In this document: one piece after another, positions 48,970 to 61,400 of the stretch
Position numbering within the stretch: the first letter of the stretch is position 1
How the letters are laid out: every line of letters begins with the position of its first letter
Assembly: GCF_040712315.1 (NCBI RefSeq)
Contig: NC_134023.1
Coordinates: 11,603,442 to 11,667,441 of the forward strand
DNA: 64,000 nt
From: Castanea sativa
Lineage: Eukaryota; Streptophyta; Magnoliopsida; Fagales; Fagaceae
Direction: 5' to 3'
Notes under the pieces: model-generated
Seen by the model: the letters and a program-made list of their open reading frames with translations, nothing else
Databases searched by the model: none
What the model was told of the DNA's origin: nothing
Program-made: the position numbers and the translations under genes

Positions 48970-49256
48970 TAATACCCTGAGGCGATTAATATGTCAATGT
49001 TCTGGGGACCTCATGAACTTGACCTGTATTAATCAATAGGACTACTTACCCGATCTCATGGCCCAAAAAATCTTTGGAAACTATGACAGGTTTAATGGTC
49101 ATGATGAGTCATGCATTGTACGATCCTGAAAATGAAATGTGAATTTGGTACCATTGGATAGGGGCGCGTGAGTGGGAATGATGTAACAACCGAACTGAAT
49201 TATCAATTACATAAGTGTTTTATAAACAACGGTCAACTTCCTGTCTTTATTGGCAT

Positions 49257-49459
49257 TTTATATAGTATATTTATTTAGCAAAGGGCTGAAACATGCAGAT
49301 TTGTGTACTTGTCAGAGTAGATGGTCTAGCGTGGTGGCTTTGCATATCTAGGAGAATCTTTTATCTTCTTCTCTCTCTCTCTATCTCTCTAGCTCTTCTG
49401 CAATATCTCTCATTGCACTTCTATTTTATTAACGAATCCCATAGAGAAAAATTGAAGCC
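49257..49459 (+). promoter_or_regulatory. Receptor-kinase 5' region with TATA-like box and possible uORF
   Basis: A TATA-like tract (tttatatagtatatttatt) lies at 49257-49275. An ATG at 49293 opens a 63-codon frame ending at 49484, overlapping the main start at 49460 in a different frame. If the transcript begins before 49293 this would be an overlapping uORF; if it begins after, it is irrelevant. A (CT)n tract at 49372-49392 lies in the presumed leader. The flank 48973-49256 shows no feature. Confidence 0.4.
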
Positions 49460-52400
49460 ATGGCAGGATCATCACCTCTTCTAGTTTATGCTTTTTGTGC
49501 TGCTTGCATCTTTTGCCAACTTTTTGAGTTAGCTCAAGCTCAAAATCGAACAGATCCTGCTGAAGGTGTGCCTCTCTCTGACATACACACACTGATAAAC
49601 ACAATTTATTACTTATTATATAGTTCTTGGCTGAGAGCTTTATTTTGTCTTCAGCACATGTTACATATGATCAGCAATACAAAACTGTGTTTATTTATAA
49701 TTGTTGGAAGTACAAACAAACTTGAAGTAATAAAAGGCTAGCTTTTAGAATTTGATCATACTATTGCTATAGCTTGCAAATCTAGCTAAGAGCTGAAATA
49801 ATAAGTCCCATACTGTTCATATGTCATACAAACCAACGAATCATGCTGATAAGTGCAAAGTAGATATTGTACTTTTGACATTGTCATCATTTCAAAGTAG
49901 ATATTATTATACTTTAAAAGTGGGTTAATTGTAATTTTGATTCTTAAAATTAAAAAAAAAAATTGGTGGATTTAATAGTTTTGGACAATTCGGATATTTT
50001 TTAAGCAAGTGGGATTTATTTTACGGTTGAATCTGTGATGGGTATAACGATTTGAAAGTTCTTTTTTACAAACACAACATTTTTCTCTGTTTTGGATGGG
50101 CTCAAAATAAAAATAAGCTATTTATTTTTTTTGTATAATAATTCTATAAAATTTCGTTCTTTTCCTCTGAATAAAATTGTTGATTTAAACAATGGCATTT
50201 TGGAGGGTGTATATCAGATTGATGACAATGATGTTTAATTGTGAATATGATTGCAGTGACAGCACTGAATACAATATTTCAAAAATGGGGTATCCTAGCA
50301 AATTCAAATCAATGGAATATAAGTGGGGAACCATGCAGTGGGGCAGCCATCGACTCCACCAGCTTCCAGGATGGAAACTTCAACCCCTTGATCAAATGTG
50401 ACTGTTCCGCCAATAGTAACTCTACTTGCCACATTACCCAATTGTACGTTTCTTTCTTTTATATATATATCCTCATTTTTTTTTCCATGCCATTTTTGCT
50501 TATAATTACAATTTCTATACATTCAAAAAAAGAAAAAAAAAAGTTTAAATTAAATTGCATGGTTCAATTCCATTAAGTTCAAGCCGTAAAATCTTTTGAC
50601 AGCTGAATTACCTATCTTTACATTTGCTGATTTAAAATTTTTTTTTTTTTTTTGAATAGCTGATTTTTTTTATTGAACAAAAACGAATAGGGATCGCCTC
50701 TATTATATCTGACTGGTTGTTGAATAGGTCTAAGTTTATTTTCGATCAACTGGTTTATGACCAAAAAATTCTCATTTGTATGAAAGCAGTCAAACAACTG
50801 AGAATTTTTTGCTACCCAAGTCAGCCTTTTTCTAATTAGAAGAGCTAATCTGTCATGGGTGTGCCCTGATGGTGCTTCCCATGTTCTGTTCCTTTATTTT
50901 AAAGGTTTTTGAGCATGTAATATCATACAAACATCATACCATCAAATTTGAGCATAACAGATAAAGTATTTTGCTGCTTAAAATTTTGATGAAATGTATC
51001 TTCATTCACCAATTTATGTTGGTGGCATCTGTTGGTCAAACCAATACCTATGATGGATGTGTGCGCTTTAAAATTATTGATTTTTGCATTAAATTGGCCA
51101 TAGAATCCGAAGGACTAAGGCAAGGTCATGGAGACATAATAAGGATGCCTTGTCATAATATCCTCTTAAAAGAAAATTTCATATGTGAATCATCTATATG
51201 ACCAAAAATGAAAAGATAAAATGTGCAACTTTATAAATTCACATGGTATTATAAAATGGGAACTTTACTTGAACTCAATGTTCTAGTATTGAAATGGGGA
51301 AAGGAATTGGGGAAAAAAAAATTTGAAGAGATAAGTTCTTTGTGTGTGTGTGTGCATGCGCGTGTGTTTTATAACGTAAAAAGTTCCTCATGTGGTTTCT
51401 TGGATTTATATATTGATGGCTAATTTTATCTTCTCCTATGCTTATTTTCTCCTTGTACCACATTTCACTTGTACAAGTGTGGTTTTGTACAATGAACCAT
51501 GAATTTTATGCCATTGGAGATTACAAGCACAATTTGAGATGCATTTAGTGCAAACAAAAGAATAAAATCTAAATCCTTGCAAAGGATAATCAGAAGCGAT
51601 CAAAGTGCGAGTTAAGGGGATTTGAGATTGACCCTTGTATCTAAACCCATAAGATGGGAGCAGAATGCCACTAGGGTATATGGCCATTAATTGGAAACTC
51701 ACCATTATACGTAAACATTGCGCTTGTAGAGAGCTTTTATGATATTAATTACTAATATTCTTGAGCAGTCATTCAATCTGCCACCTTTACTAAGCTTACA
51801 GTTTTATTGATCCATGAATTAAATTCATATACAAGCTGAAGCACAATTACTACATATGATAATCCCTACTTTTTTCAAATTTTTTTTTAAATCCTTGAAA
51901 GTTCTGCAAATTTTGGTAAGTTATAGAAACTACACTTCAAAATGTCTTGGGCATCTTCAGTAGATGAATCTTTTTTTTTCATGGTTGATGATTATTTTTT
52001 TCCCTTTTACAGGAAGGTTTATGCCCTGAATGTAGTTGGCGTAATTCCAGATGAACTATGGACTTTGACTTTCCTCTTCAATCTGTACGATATTTTCTTG
52101 ATATGTTTGTTTACTTGCGTTTTGCATGAATATGGATTACCTTCTTTTTCATGTAAGCTAGGATTGAACTTAGACCTTGAAAGTGTACTGCATCATGTAA
52201 ACCAATTGAATTTTGTAGTAGATGTGGTGTACTAGTTTTCCAGGATGGTTCATTTTCATTACATTCTATTGAATGTGCTATGTTTCCAATATTTCTTACA
52301 GGAAATTGGGCCAAAATTACTTGACTGGTAACTTGTCTGCATCCATTGGCAAACTATATCGCATGCAATACCTGTAAGCCTGTCTTAGTTTTGGTTTGAA

Positions 52401-55400
52401 ACTCAAAGGATATTGTATATCTAATGTTAGCTAACCTTTCTCTTTCTTTTGATGTTTAATAAATTAGGGATCTTGGTATCAATGCATTATCAGGGACACT
52501 TCCAAAGGAACTTGGAAATCTTACAGAATTAATAGTATTGTAAGTTACCCCTCACTCAAAATTTGAGTGATCTATGTAGCATCTTGGTGGTGTTGTTTCA
52601 ACCATTTATTTATTGTAATTTATTTGAAGAAGGGTTTTGTGATAAGGTCTATCTCAAATGGCATTTGCTCCCTCAATAATAAGATGGAAATTAAGGTCTT
52701 GGGTTCAAGGCGCACAAGATGCACGTGTGACTTCCCATTAAAAATAATGAAGAAGGGTTTCACAAAAATATGAATTTAGTAGTCACCCTGATTCAATTGT
52801 ACACCTATTCTGATGCATTCTGCATTTCACATAACTTTTTTTTTGGGTTGGAATTCTGCATTTCACATACTTGATTTTGATGATCTGCACCCTAAGAGAA
52901 TCAAGTCCTTGTTTATAAATTATAATTCATATATTGTTTTTCTTGTTAATTTTGTAGGTCTTTTTCAACAAACAACTTCACTGGTTCTCTTCCATCTGAT
53001 CTTGGAAAATTAGTGAAATTAGAACAGCTGTAAGTTCTAGTACCATAAAGCTTTCCATTTTTAGTGTAGTTATGAAAACCTATTTGATTGTATTTTATAG
53101 CTAGGTGAGGCAGACTTTAGAAATAGTTCTAGTAAAGCTTCTAGTAATATCCTGTCGGTCGCTCGAGATTATAAGAACTTTGTGCCAATAAATCTCATAT
53201 GCCATATTGCAAGGTTTTGCAAATGCAAGATTATCTGTTTTATCTTAGTACAGAAAACAATGTAATCATAATTTTAAGAAATATATTTTACATGAAAGTC
53301 AAGTACTATTAACAGCCAGAAATGATATGGTGAAAATGATAATTTTGTAGATACTTGTCATGAGAAATTGTGAAAATTGTTCTAAACAAGTTAACGGCTT
53401 GAACAATAATCTAATGATGGCTTGAGACCTTTCCTTTGGTTGTTAAGTTCATTAACTGTTACTAATAAATTTTTATTTGAGTTGAGGATAGGATATCAAT
53501 ATATTCATGTAAATTTTTTGCCTTGACAGCTACTTTGATAGTTCTGGAGTTAGTGGTGCGATTCCTTCGACATTTGCTAATTTAAAAAGCCTTGTGACAG
53601 TGTAAGAACTAGCATGCTACTTTTCTCACCTGCAAACAAAAAATATTTGTCGTCTAATGATGAATATAAAAACAAAAAAATGTGATTAGATTGTGTGAGG
53701 AAATATTTGTGGTCTCAGGTGGGCTTCAGACACTGAACTAACAGGGCGGATACCTGACTTCATTGGGAATTGGTCAAAGCTTACTACCTTGTAAGACAAT
53801 ATTGCTAGCCCTATCCTATTTGCTTCTCTCTAAATCATGCTTAATAAGGCTCAATTTTCATTGCAACGTCAAATCAACATTATTTATTGTAAGGGTTATT
53901 ATTGATAAAATTTTAGTGTGTATTTGTACATTTTATAGAAGAGATGCATTTGTGCACAATTTATGATTAACTACTCAAAAATGATTTTGGTAGGAGGTTT
54001 GAAGGAAACTCTTTAGAAGGTCCAATACCCTCAACATTTTCCAATTTGACTTCCTTGACAGAGTTGTGAGTGTCTACATCTCTTAGTTACTTTTATTTTT
54101 ATTTCGCAGATCTTGTAAAGCTAACAATCTCATGTGTGATATTATTGTAGGAGAATAAGCGATTTGTCTAATGGGAGCTCTTCACTAGCATTTATACAGA
54201 ATATGAAATCTCTAAGTATCTTGTAAGGAAACAAGTGTTTATGTTTCAGATTCCTAATTATGAATATCCATGCTTTTTTTTTCCTTCTTTGTTGCTCTTC
54301 CAGAATATAACATAACAGTTTAGTTGCATCTATTGCAGAGTACTGAGGAATATTAACATTTCTGATTCAATTCCATCAAATATAGGAGAATACCAAAAGT
54401 TGTCACAGCTGTAAGTAATGTCCATTGGTGGGTGACTATTTAGAATTTTAGATATACGTGGTGCTGTAATTTAGGTTGAATTTGATTTCTGTTCAAAGCA
54501 ATGGAATTGAGAACATCTCTTCTATTTATTAGGTTCCTGTATTAAAATTTAAATGGTAAATTTAAGTGATATTTTTATCAGATTTCTCTAGGCTTGCAAA
54601 ATGAACACACCCTGTTTGTAGCTATGTGATAAGGGGCCACTTCATTGTATTTCAAATTCATCTTGTTTCTTTTTCACTTTTCTTATCTTTTCTCTATCCT
54701 TTTCTTTTTCCTTCTTTCTTTTTGGGATAGTGTATAAGGCTTATAACTGTTAATTACCTCTTGTAGATAACTAGTTTTATGTATCACAACCAAGTGATAA
54801 TAGCTTTGTCATCAATACATTATAATAATATTGTTTAACTTTTTTAGGGATTTGAGCTTCAACAATATAACAGGACAGATTCCAAACGCGCTTTTCAATT
54901 TGAGTTCGCTCTCTTACTTGTAATATACCTCATTTTCTTAATTTCATATTATACATCCCAATATTATTCTATATTATATTGAAGCATGTACTATTGCCTT
55001 CTTTGTCAGGTTTCTCGGAAATAATAAGTTAAACGGCACTGTGCCTGCACAAAAGAGTGGATCTCTTCTCAACATGTAAGTACATAAAGACATCATTGTA
55101 CAACTACATTCAAAATGGAGGTGTCTAATAATTAGCTTTTTAATTGAAAAAGTCCCTTATTTGTATAAGGATTTTCTAAATCTCCAATGCATATGTACAA
55201 GGAGTTTTATTCAATCTTATGTCAAGAGGGTAGTATGTCTCTGATCTCTTATGGTGGTATTTTGGTAGAAAAATGTTGGGTACCACCAGGGATGGACCCA
55301 AGTGGGGGCCCAAGGGAGCCCGGGCCCCCTTGGGTCCAAATAACAACTATTCAACCTAAACCTTAACAAAAACAATAAAAAAAAATTGACAATGGTGATT

Positions 55401-58400
55401 GTATTTTAGCAACAAAAAAAAAAAAAAAAACTATTTTACCACCAAAGAACCAAAAAATCATGTGTTATAGGAGAAGTTAAAGCTAAATGTTTTGCAACTA
55501 CAGTAAACGGGTATAAATACTAGTTGACTGTAGCAAGTTGTTAAAAATAAAATACAATATTTTATTAAGATTATACCTCTTCCTTCTTACCAAAAAAGAT
55601 TATATCTATTTCTTTAATTAAAAACTCAAATTCTCTCTCTTGCTTTTATATTTTAATGAATTGTTTATATTATTTTAAATGAGGTGGTAAAATAAATAAA
55701 GTAGCTTTTTGAGGTGCTAAAAGCTAAAATTTTTAAAACAACCACAATGAATGCTTTAACTTCAACAAAAAAAATCTTAGCCTGCCTAGTATTAAAAAAA
55801 CATTATTTTGTTTTTGTCTTTGTCTTTGTCTTTGTTAGTTGATGATTGCATCTTAATGTATTTAGAAATAACAATTTTGTATATTTATAATTTTTTAATA
55901 CTATATTGATGCCTATTTGGAGTTTTGTGTTCTTTATTCTTCGGCTCCCGCTAGCTTAAAATCCTGGGTCCGTTTACCACATCCTAAAATCTTGTATGAG
56001 CTAAATGAACATTTATATGTAGTGAGCTATAACAATCTTATGGAGCAGATGCTTTTACATTGGGAGGTTATAACACACTCAGGTTAATTAAAGATTTGAT
56101 CTCAATGTATTAATTTAGTGATAACTCTAAAATGATGGAAGTGTTTCCTTTCTTTTTTTCTTTTGGGGGGGGGTGTGTGGATGGGTGGGGAGGGTATCTT
56201 CTGTATATAAGCAAGCAATTACAGAAAAGACTAAATGCTATTTCACCAATGGATTAATTGTACATGGATTTCCATGTGTAGCTAATAGCATAAACAAGCA
56301 TGCATTATTAGCAAACATAGAAAAATAGAGGTTCTAAATTTCGAATAATATGGTTTCAAAATTTTGTTTCAGAGCATCAATGTCAATTGACTAATGCGTA
56401 ATTTAGTACTGAACATGGGATTGTTTACCAGTTCAATGGATCATGTATCTAACATCCTTGTTATGTTATGATTGTAGTGATTTGTCTTACAATAATTTAC
56501 AGGGAAGCTTTCCTTCTTGGGTCAGCGAACAAAATTTACAACTGTATGTATACTATTGTATTGAAAATATTTATATTACATTTATGTTTACGATATTCTA
56601 TAACTTGCTACTCTTGAATAAAAACTGACATTCAGATCTTATGCTGTATAATATGCAGTAATTTAGTTGCCAACAATTTCACAATAGAAAGTTCAAACAG
56701 CAGGTAAATTTTTCAATGATATATTTTCTTATTTTAAAGCTTGAGTTTTACAATAATGAAACAAGTTTCTAATCAATTTTAAAATGTTATTAGTCTTGTC
56801 AATTAAGGTAGTGAAGCTGTTAGAAGCTGATAGCCATGATTTTCAACATGGTAACTTGTCCTCTCAAATGTTCTGGAACTTTATGTGGAGTGTGAATTAT
56901 CATCAACTCACTACCTCAGAGAATTATAATGTTTTACCAGAAGTAAATTATAAATAGAAATTACTGATAAAAAATCTATATTATAGATAGAAATTAATTA
57001 GCTGATGCTGATAGCCATGATTTTCAACATGGTAACTTGTCCTCTCAAATGTTCTGGAACTTTACGTGGAGTGTGAATTATCATCGGCTCACTACCTCAG
57101 AGAATTATAATGTTTTACCAGAAGTAAGTTATAGATAGAAATTACTGATAAAAAATCTATATTATAGATAGAAATTAATTAGCTGATGTCTAGCAATGTA
57201 TATTACTTAGACATGTTCATTAAAAGGAGTGAATTTAGGCGTTTGATGCAAGACAAAAACTTTGATTCCAAACTAATTTGAGATTTGTTGGGTTTTGGGA
57301 TAGGTAGGGATTGTGTTTGTTGTGGAGAAGGCTGGAAAATATTTGGAAGTGAAAAAGAAAATCTCTGGAAGTTGAACAGAAAAAGGAACGAGTAAAAAAT
57401 ATTCTATAAAGCCGCACATATGGATATTTTGAGCATGAGAAATGGAGTTTCCAGCTCCAATAACTCAGGAGTCATCAATTACCAACATATGCAAAAAAAA
57501 ATAGAATGAGTCAATCCTGGTTATATCATCTTATTTACATGGTCAAATGACACCTAAGCTATATGTTCTACTGATACAGAACATTGGTAAAAATGAAATG
57601 TAATTAGCTGATTTGATACCTAGGAGAGTAATGGAGACTATCAAAGCCCATTTGATTAAACTACACACTTAATCCTACTTATAATATTTGTATCAATCAG
57701 ATATATCTTCTTTAATAACTAATGTTTTATGTTGTTAAATAACACCTTCCTTGCCTAAGTGCATTTCTGTTCTGCTTTAGTGTTTTGCCTTCAGGATTGA
57801 ACTGTCTTCAACGGGATTTTCCTTGCAATCAAGGCACTGGAAGATGTAAGTACAATTTAAAATATCACACCTGATTGTAAGATTGGAAAGCATTAGTAGG
57901 TATTGGGGCCAAACTGCGAGAAGATTATACTCTAGGATTGGTGCTTCTAAGCAGAATACAAAGTGATGAAACTTCAAATGTTTACAAAATATTGATATGG
58001 ACACAGTACAATCAAGATGCATTCCAAATTTTTAGTACACATGAATATTAGATCTGTCTTTTTAAGGGCTAAATTGGCAATGCATCACAGCTAAATTCCA
58101 GTGTCAATTCAATATACAGTAATTTTAAATTGCATCATGATGTACTTTAGAGAAAAATTGCAAGGTTTGTGAACCTCTGCTAAGAATCCTATACTGGCAA
58201 TCATTAAAAGAGTATTTAAAAAGCTCAGGTTTGAATATGTCAATATTTTGTGCTTAGAACTAAGTCTCACATTCAAATCACAGACAATTAAACTATTTTT
58301 CAACTTACATTCTAGTTTTTATTTTTTTATTTTTATAACAGACTACTGATCTTCAAGCATGTCCACTATTGAAATGCGTAGCATGCTTATGAATGCACAA

Positions 58401-61400
58401 ATTTAATTACCTTTTCCGTGCTTGCACATCAATGAATCTTTTTTTTTTTTTTTTTTGTTTTCAGATTCTGAGTTTGCAATTAAGTGCGGTGGTCCTCAGA
58501 TTACCTCTTCTAATGGGATTGTGTATGAGAGGGATAATGAGACACTTGGTCCAGCTACATATTATGTGGTTGACACAGACAGGTGGGCAGTTAGCAATGT
58601 TGGATATTTTGCGGGGAGCAATAATGCTACGTATACAAGTTCTTCATCATCTCAATTCACAAGTTTAGACTCAGAGCTGTTCCAAACAACTCGACTCTTT
58701 GCTTCATCATTACGATACTATGGCCTAGGGCTCGAGAACGGAAACGACACTGTGAGCCTCCAATTTGCAGAAATAGCTTTTGTAAACTCTAACATATGGC
58801 AAAGTCTTGGAAGGCGTGTCTTTGATATTTATATCCAGGTTTGCATCATATTATCGAATTGTTTTAGAACTACAGCATTTTATATTAAAATGAAGTGTAT
58901 ATTTCTTAACAGAAAAAGAGTGTATGTAACATATATATTGACTTTCTTATTCATCAATGCAGATTTTTCTTGAATATGATGCATATTTACAACTAAAATT
59001 ATCTAATCAATTCTAAATTTAGCACTAGCAGTTCTCTATTTTGACCCCTCCACATGTTTTCTTTAACCATCTATTTTGCCCTTCGTTTTCTCAGAACTTT
59101 TGTCAAGTACGGTACAACCATTACCTCTGTGATGTCTTCACTTTTTTTGCAATTTATATCCGAAACTCAAAATAGTTTTGATATCTAAAATATGTCTATA
59201 ATCATGATAAGGATTTTGAATGAAACCTTTGATGTATTCCCTCTCCACTTTTCTCCATAAAATTAACTTTTTCCTCTTATCCTCATTCCTTTTGTTTTGC
59301 TAATTTTTGAATTTGTTTACTCCAGGGGAATCTTGTTTTAAAGGATTTTGACATACGAAAGGAAGCCGGTGGTGCCTCTTTCGTAGCTGTTCTGAAGGAA
59401 TATAATAATGTTCAGGTATCAGAAAACTACCTTGAAATCCATCTCTTTTGGGCTGGAAAAGGGACTTGCTGTGTACCTGCTCAAGGTACTTATGGACCTT
59501 CTATTTCAGCCATCAGTGCTACCCCAGGTAAAAATGTGCAGAAACTGTAGATGCAATTTAGAAAGATTAGGTACTGGTTTCCTCACATTTTAGTACCATG
59601 TTATTGATTATCTTACTTTGGTATAGAATTTACACCCACTGTTAGTAACATACCTCCAAGCAGCAACAAGAATAGGACTGGTCTGATTGTGGGTGTCATT
59701 GTTGGTGTTGGGGTTTTGAGCTTTCTGGCTGTTTTCGTGGTTTTCTATATTGTTCGAAGAAGAAAACCACCGACCAATGATGATGAAGGTAAGCCAAAAA
59801 TCATGTTGCATATACATGATAGTTGTCAAACTTCATTCAGTTTTCTCTACATATTAGAAAAATGGAACTCTTTCCTTTATGTGATGCTATGGTACTCACT
59901 ATTAGTGACTAGTGAGGTGGCCTCTGCATACTCCATATTAAGTAGTACAAAATGCAGTGTATCATTTCTTGTGTACAAAGGCATTTTTACTAAAACCTCT
60001 TTCTATAAATGTCTTGGAATAATATGCATTCACAAACAAACAGACATATATGACCAAAAAGGAATAGGGAGAAACATAATTTATGTGGCCAATGAAGCCC
60101 CAGGCTATATACAAATTCCCATTTATTATGCTTGCTACCTAATCTCCTGCTTAGTCCAACAACGTTCTGGACTAAAACACATTGATGATTGATGCTTAAG
60201 AAAAGGATAGTTCCTATTTAGCTTGCAAAAACGTTGTTTAATTTTCTGCTATAAACCACTCAAGCAAATCGATTACTAGAAAATGGATTCAGTGATACAA
60301 CCTATGTTTATGTTGAAATGGCAGAGCTCCTCGGAATAGATGCTAAAACATTCACTTTCAGCTATGCTGAACTCAAGACAGCTACAGAAGATTTTAATCC
60401 TGATAATAAGCTTGGAGAGGGAGGATTTGGACCAGTTTATAAGGTAATTCCTTATTCTAATCAAGAACTTTAGTGGCTGAAACCAAGCCATTGCCGTAAA
60501 GTTGACTGTCTGATATACATCTATACATCTATTGATAATTCCAAGCAATAGCTATTAACAAATCACAGAGTGCAACATCACCCCTTTTTCTTTTTGTTTC
60601 TTTCATTTATATTATCCTTTTATTTTATTTTTACTTTTTTTGTGAAATCCCTTGGCCGCCCTTATTATGATATTTTGCTCCTGTCATTGGCGAGAAGCTG
60701 GCAGATGCAATTACAAAATTGATCCAAAAATAAATGAAGATTAGTAATACCATATCCATATGCAACAAACTGGAAACCAGCCACAACAGTTAAGGGATAC
60801 AGCAGAGCAAACAACTCCCAACTACAGCTAGACAACAATATCTAAACTACACAACCAAGATTGACTACCCAGATACACAGATCAGGGACAAAATCCCAGC
60901 AACTAACAAACCAAAATACAAGATAATGCAAAATTAGACAGCCACACATCCACTTAGCGAATCAGCAAGAAGAAGAATCTGCAACAGTTGGAAAGTTGTA
61001 CTACCACATAGATCAAACTTTAGGCTTAAACACAACATCTGAGATACCCCATCTGGCGCTGATTTTTTTGTTGATGCTAGAGCTGGGATATACAACCTTG
61101 CTTTCAATTTTATACTTCTCCTGATTCTTTATGACTCCTAAATTTGTTCCTCTATTCTCAAAGTGCCCTGGTGCTTAACAGCATTTCTTTCAGCCCAAAC
61201 ATGGTATATACCAGCAATGAAGCCTAACCTGCAACAATCTGCCCTAAAGATTTTTCCTTTTCAATTTTGTACTGCCCAGGTGATGAGATTACCCCATTCA
61301 TCATCAAGGCCTTCTTGACAGCACCATCTTTTAATTATCCTCCAACTTCTTTGAGAAAAAGGGCATTTGAAGAAGATATGGTCTCTATTTTCAGTGCATG

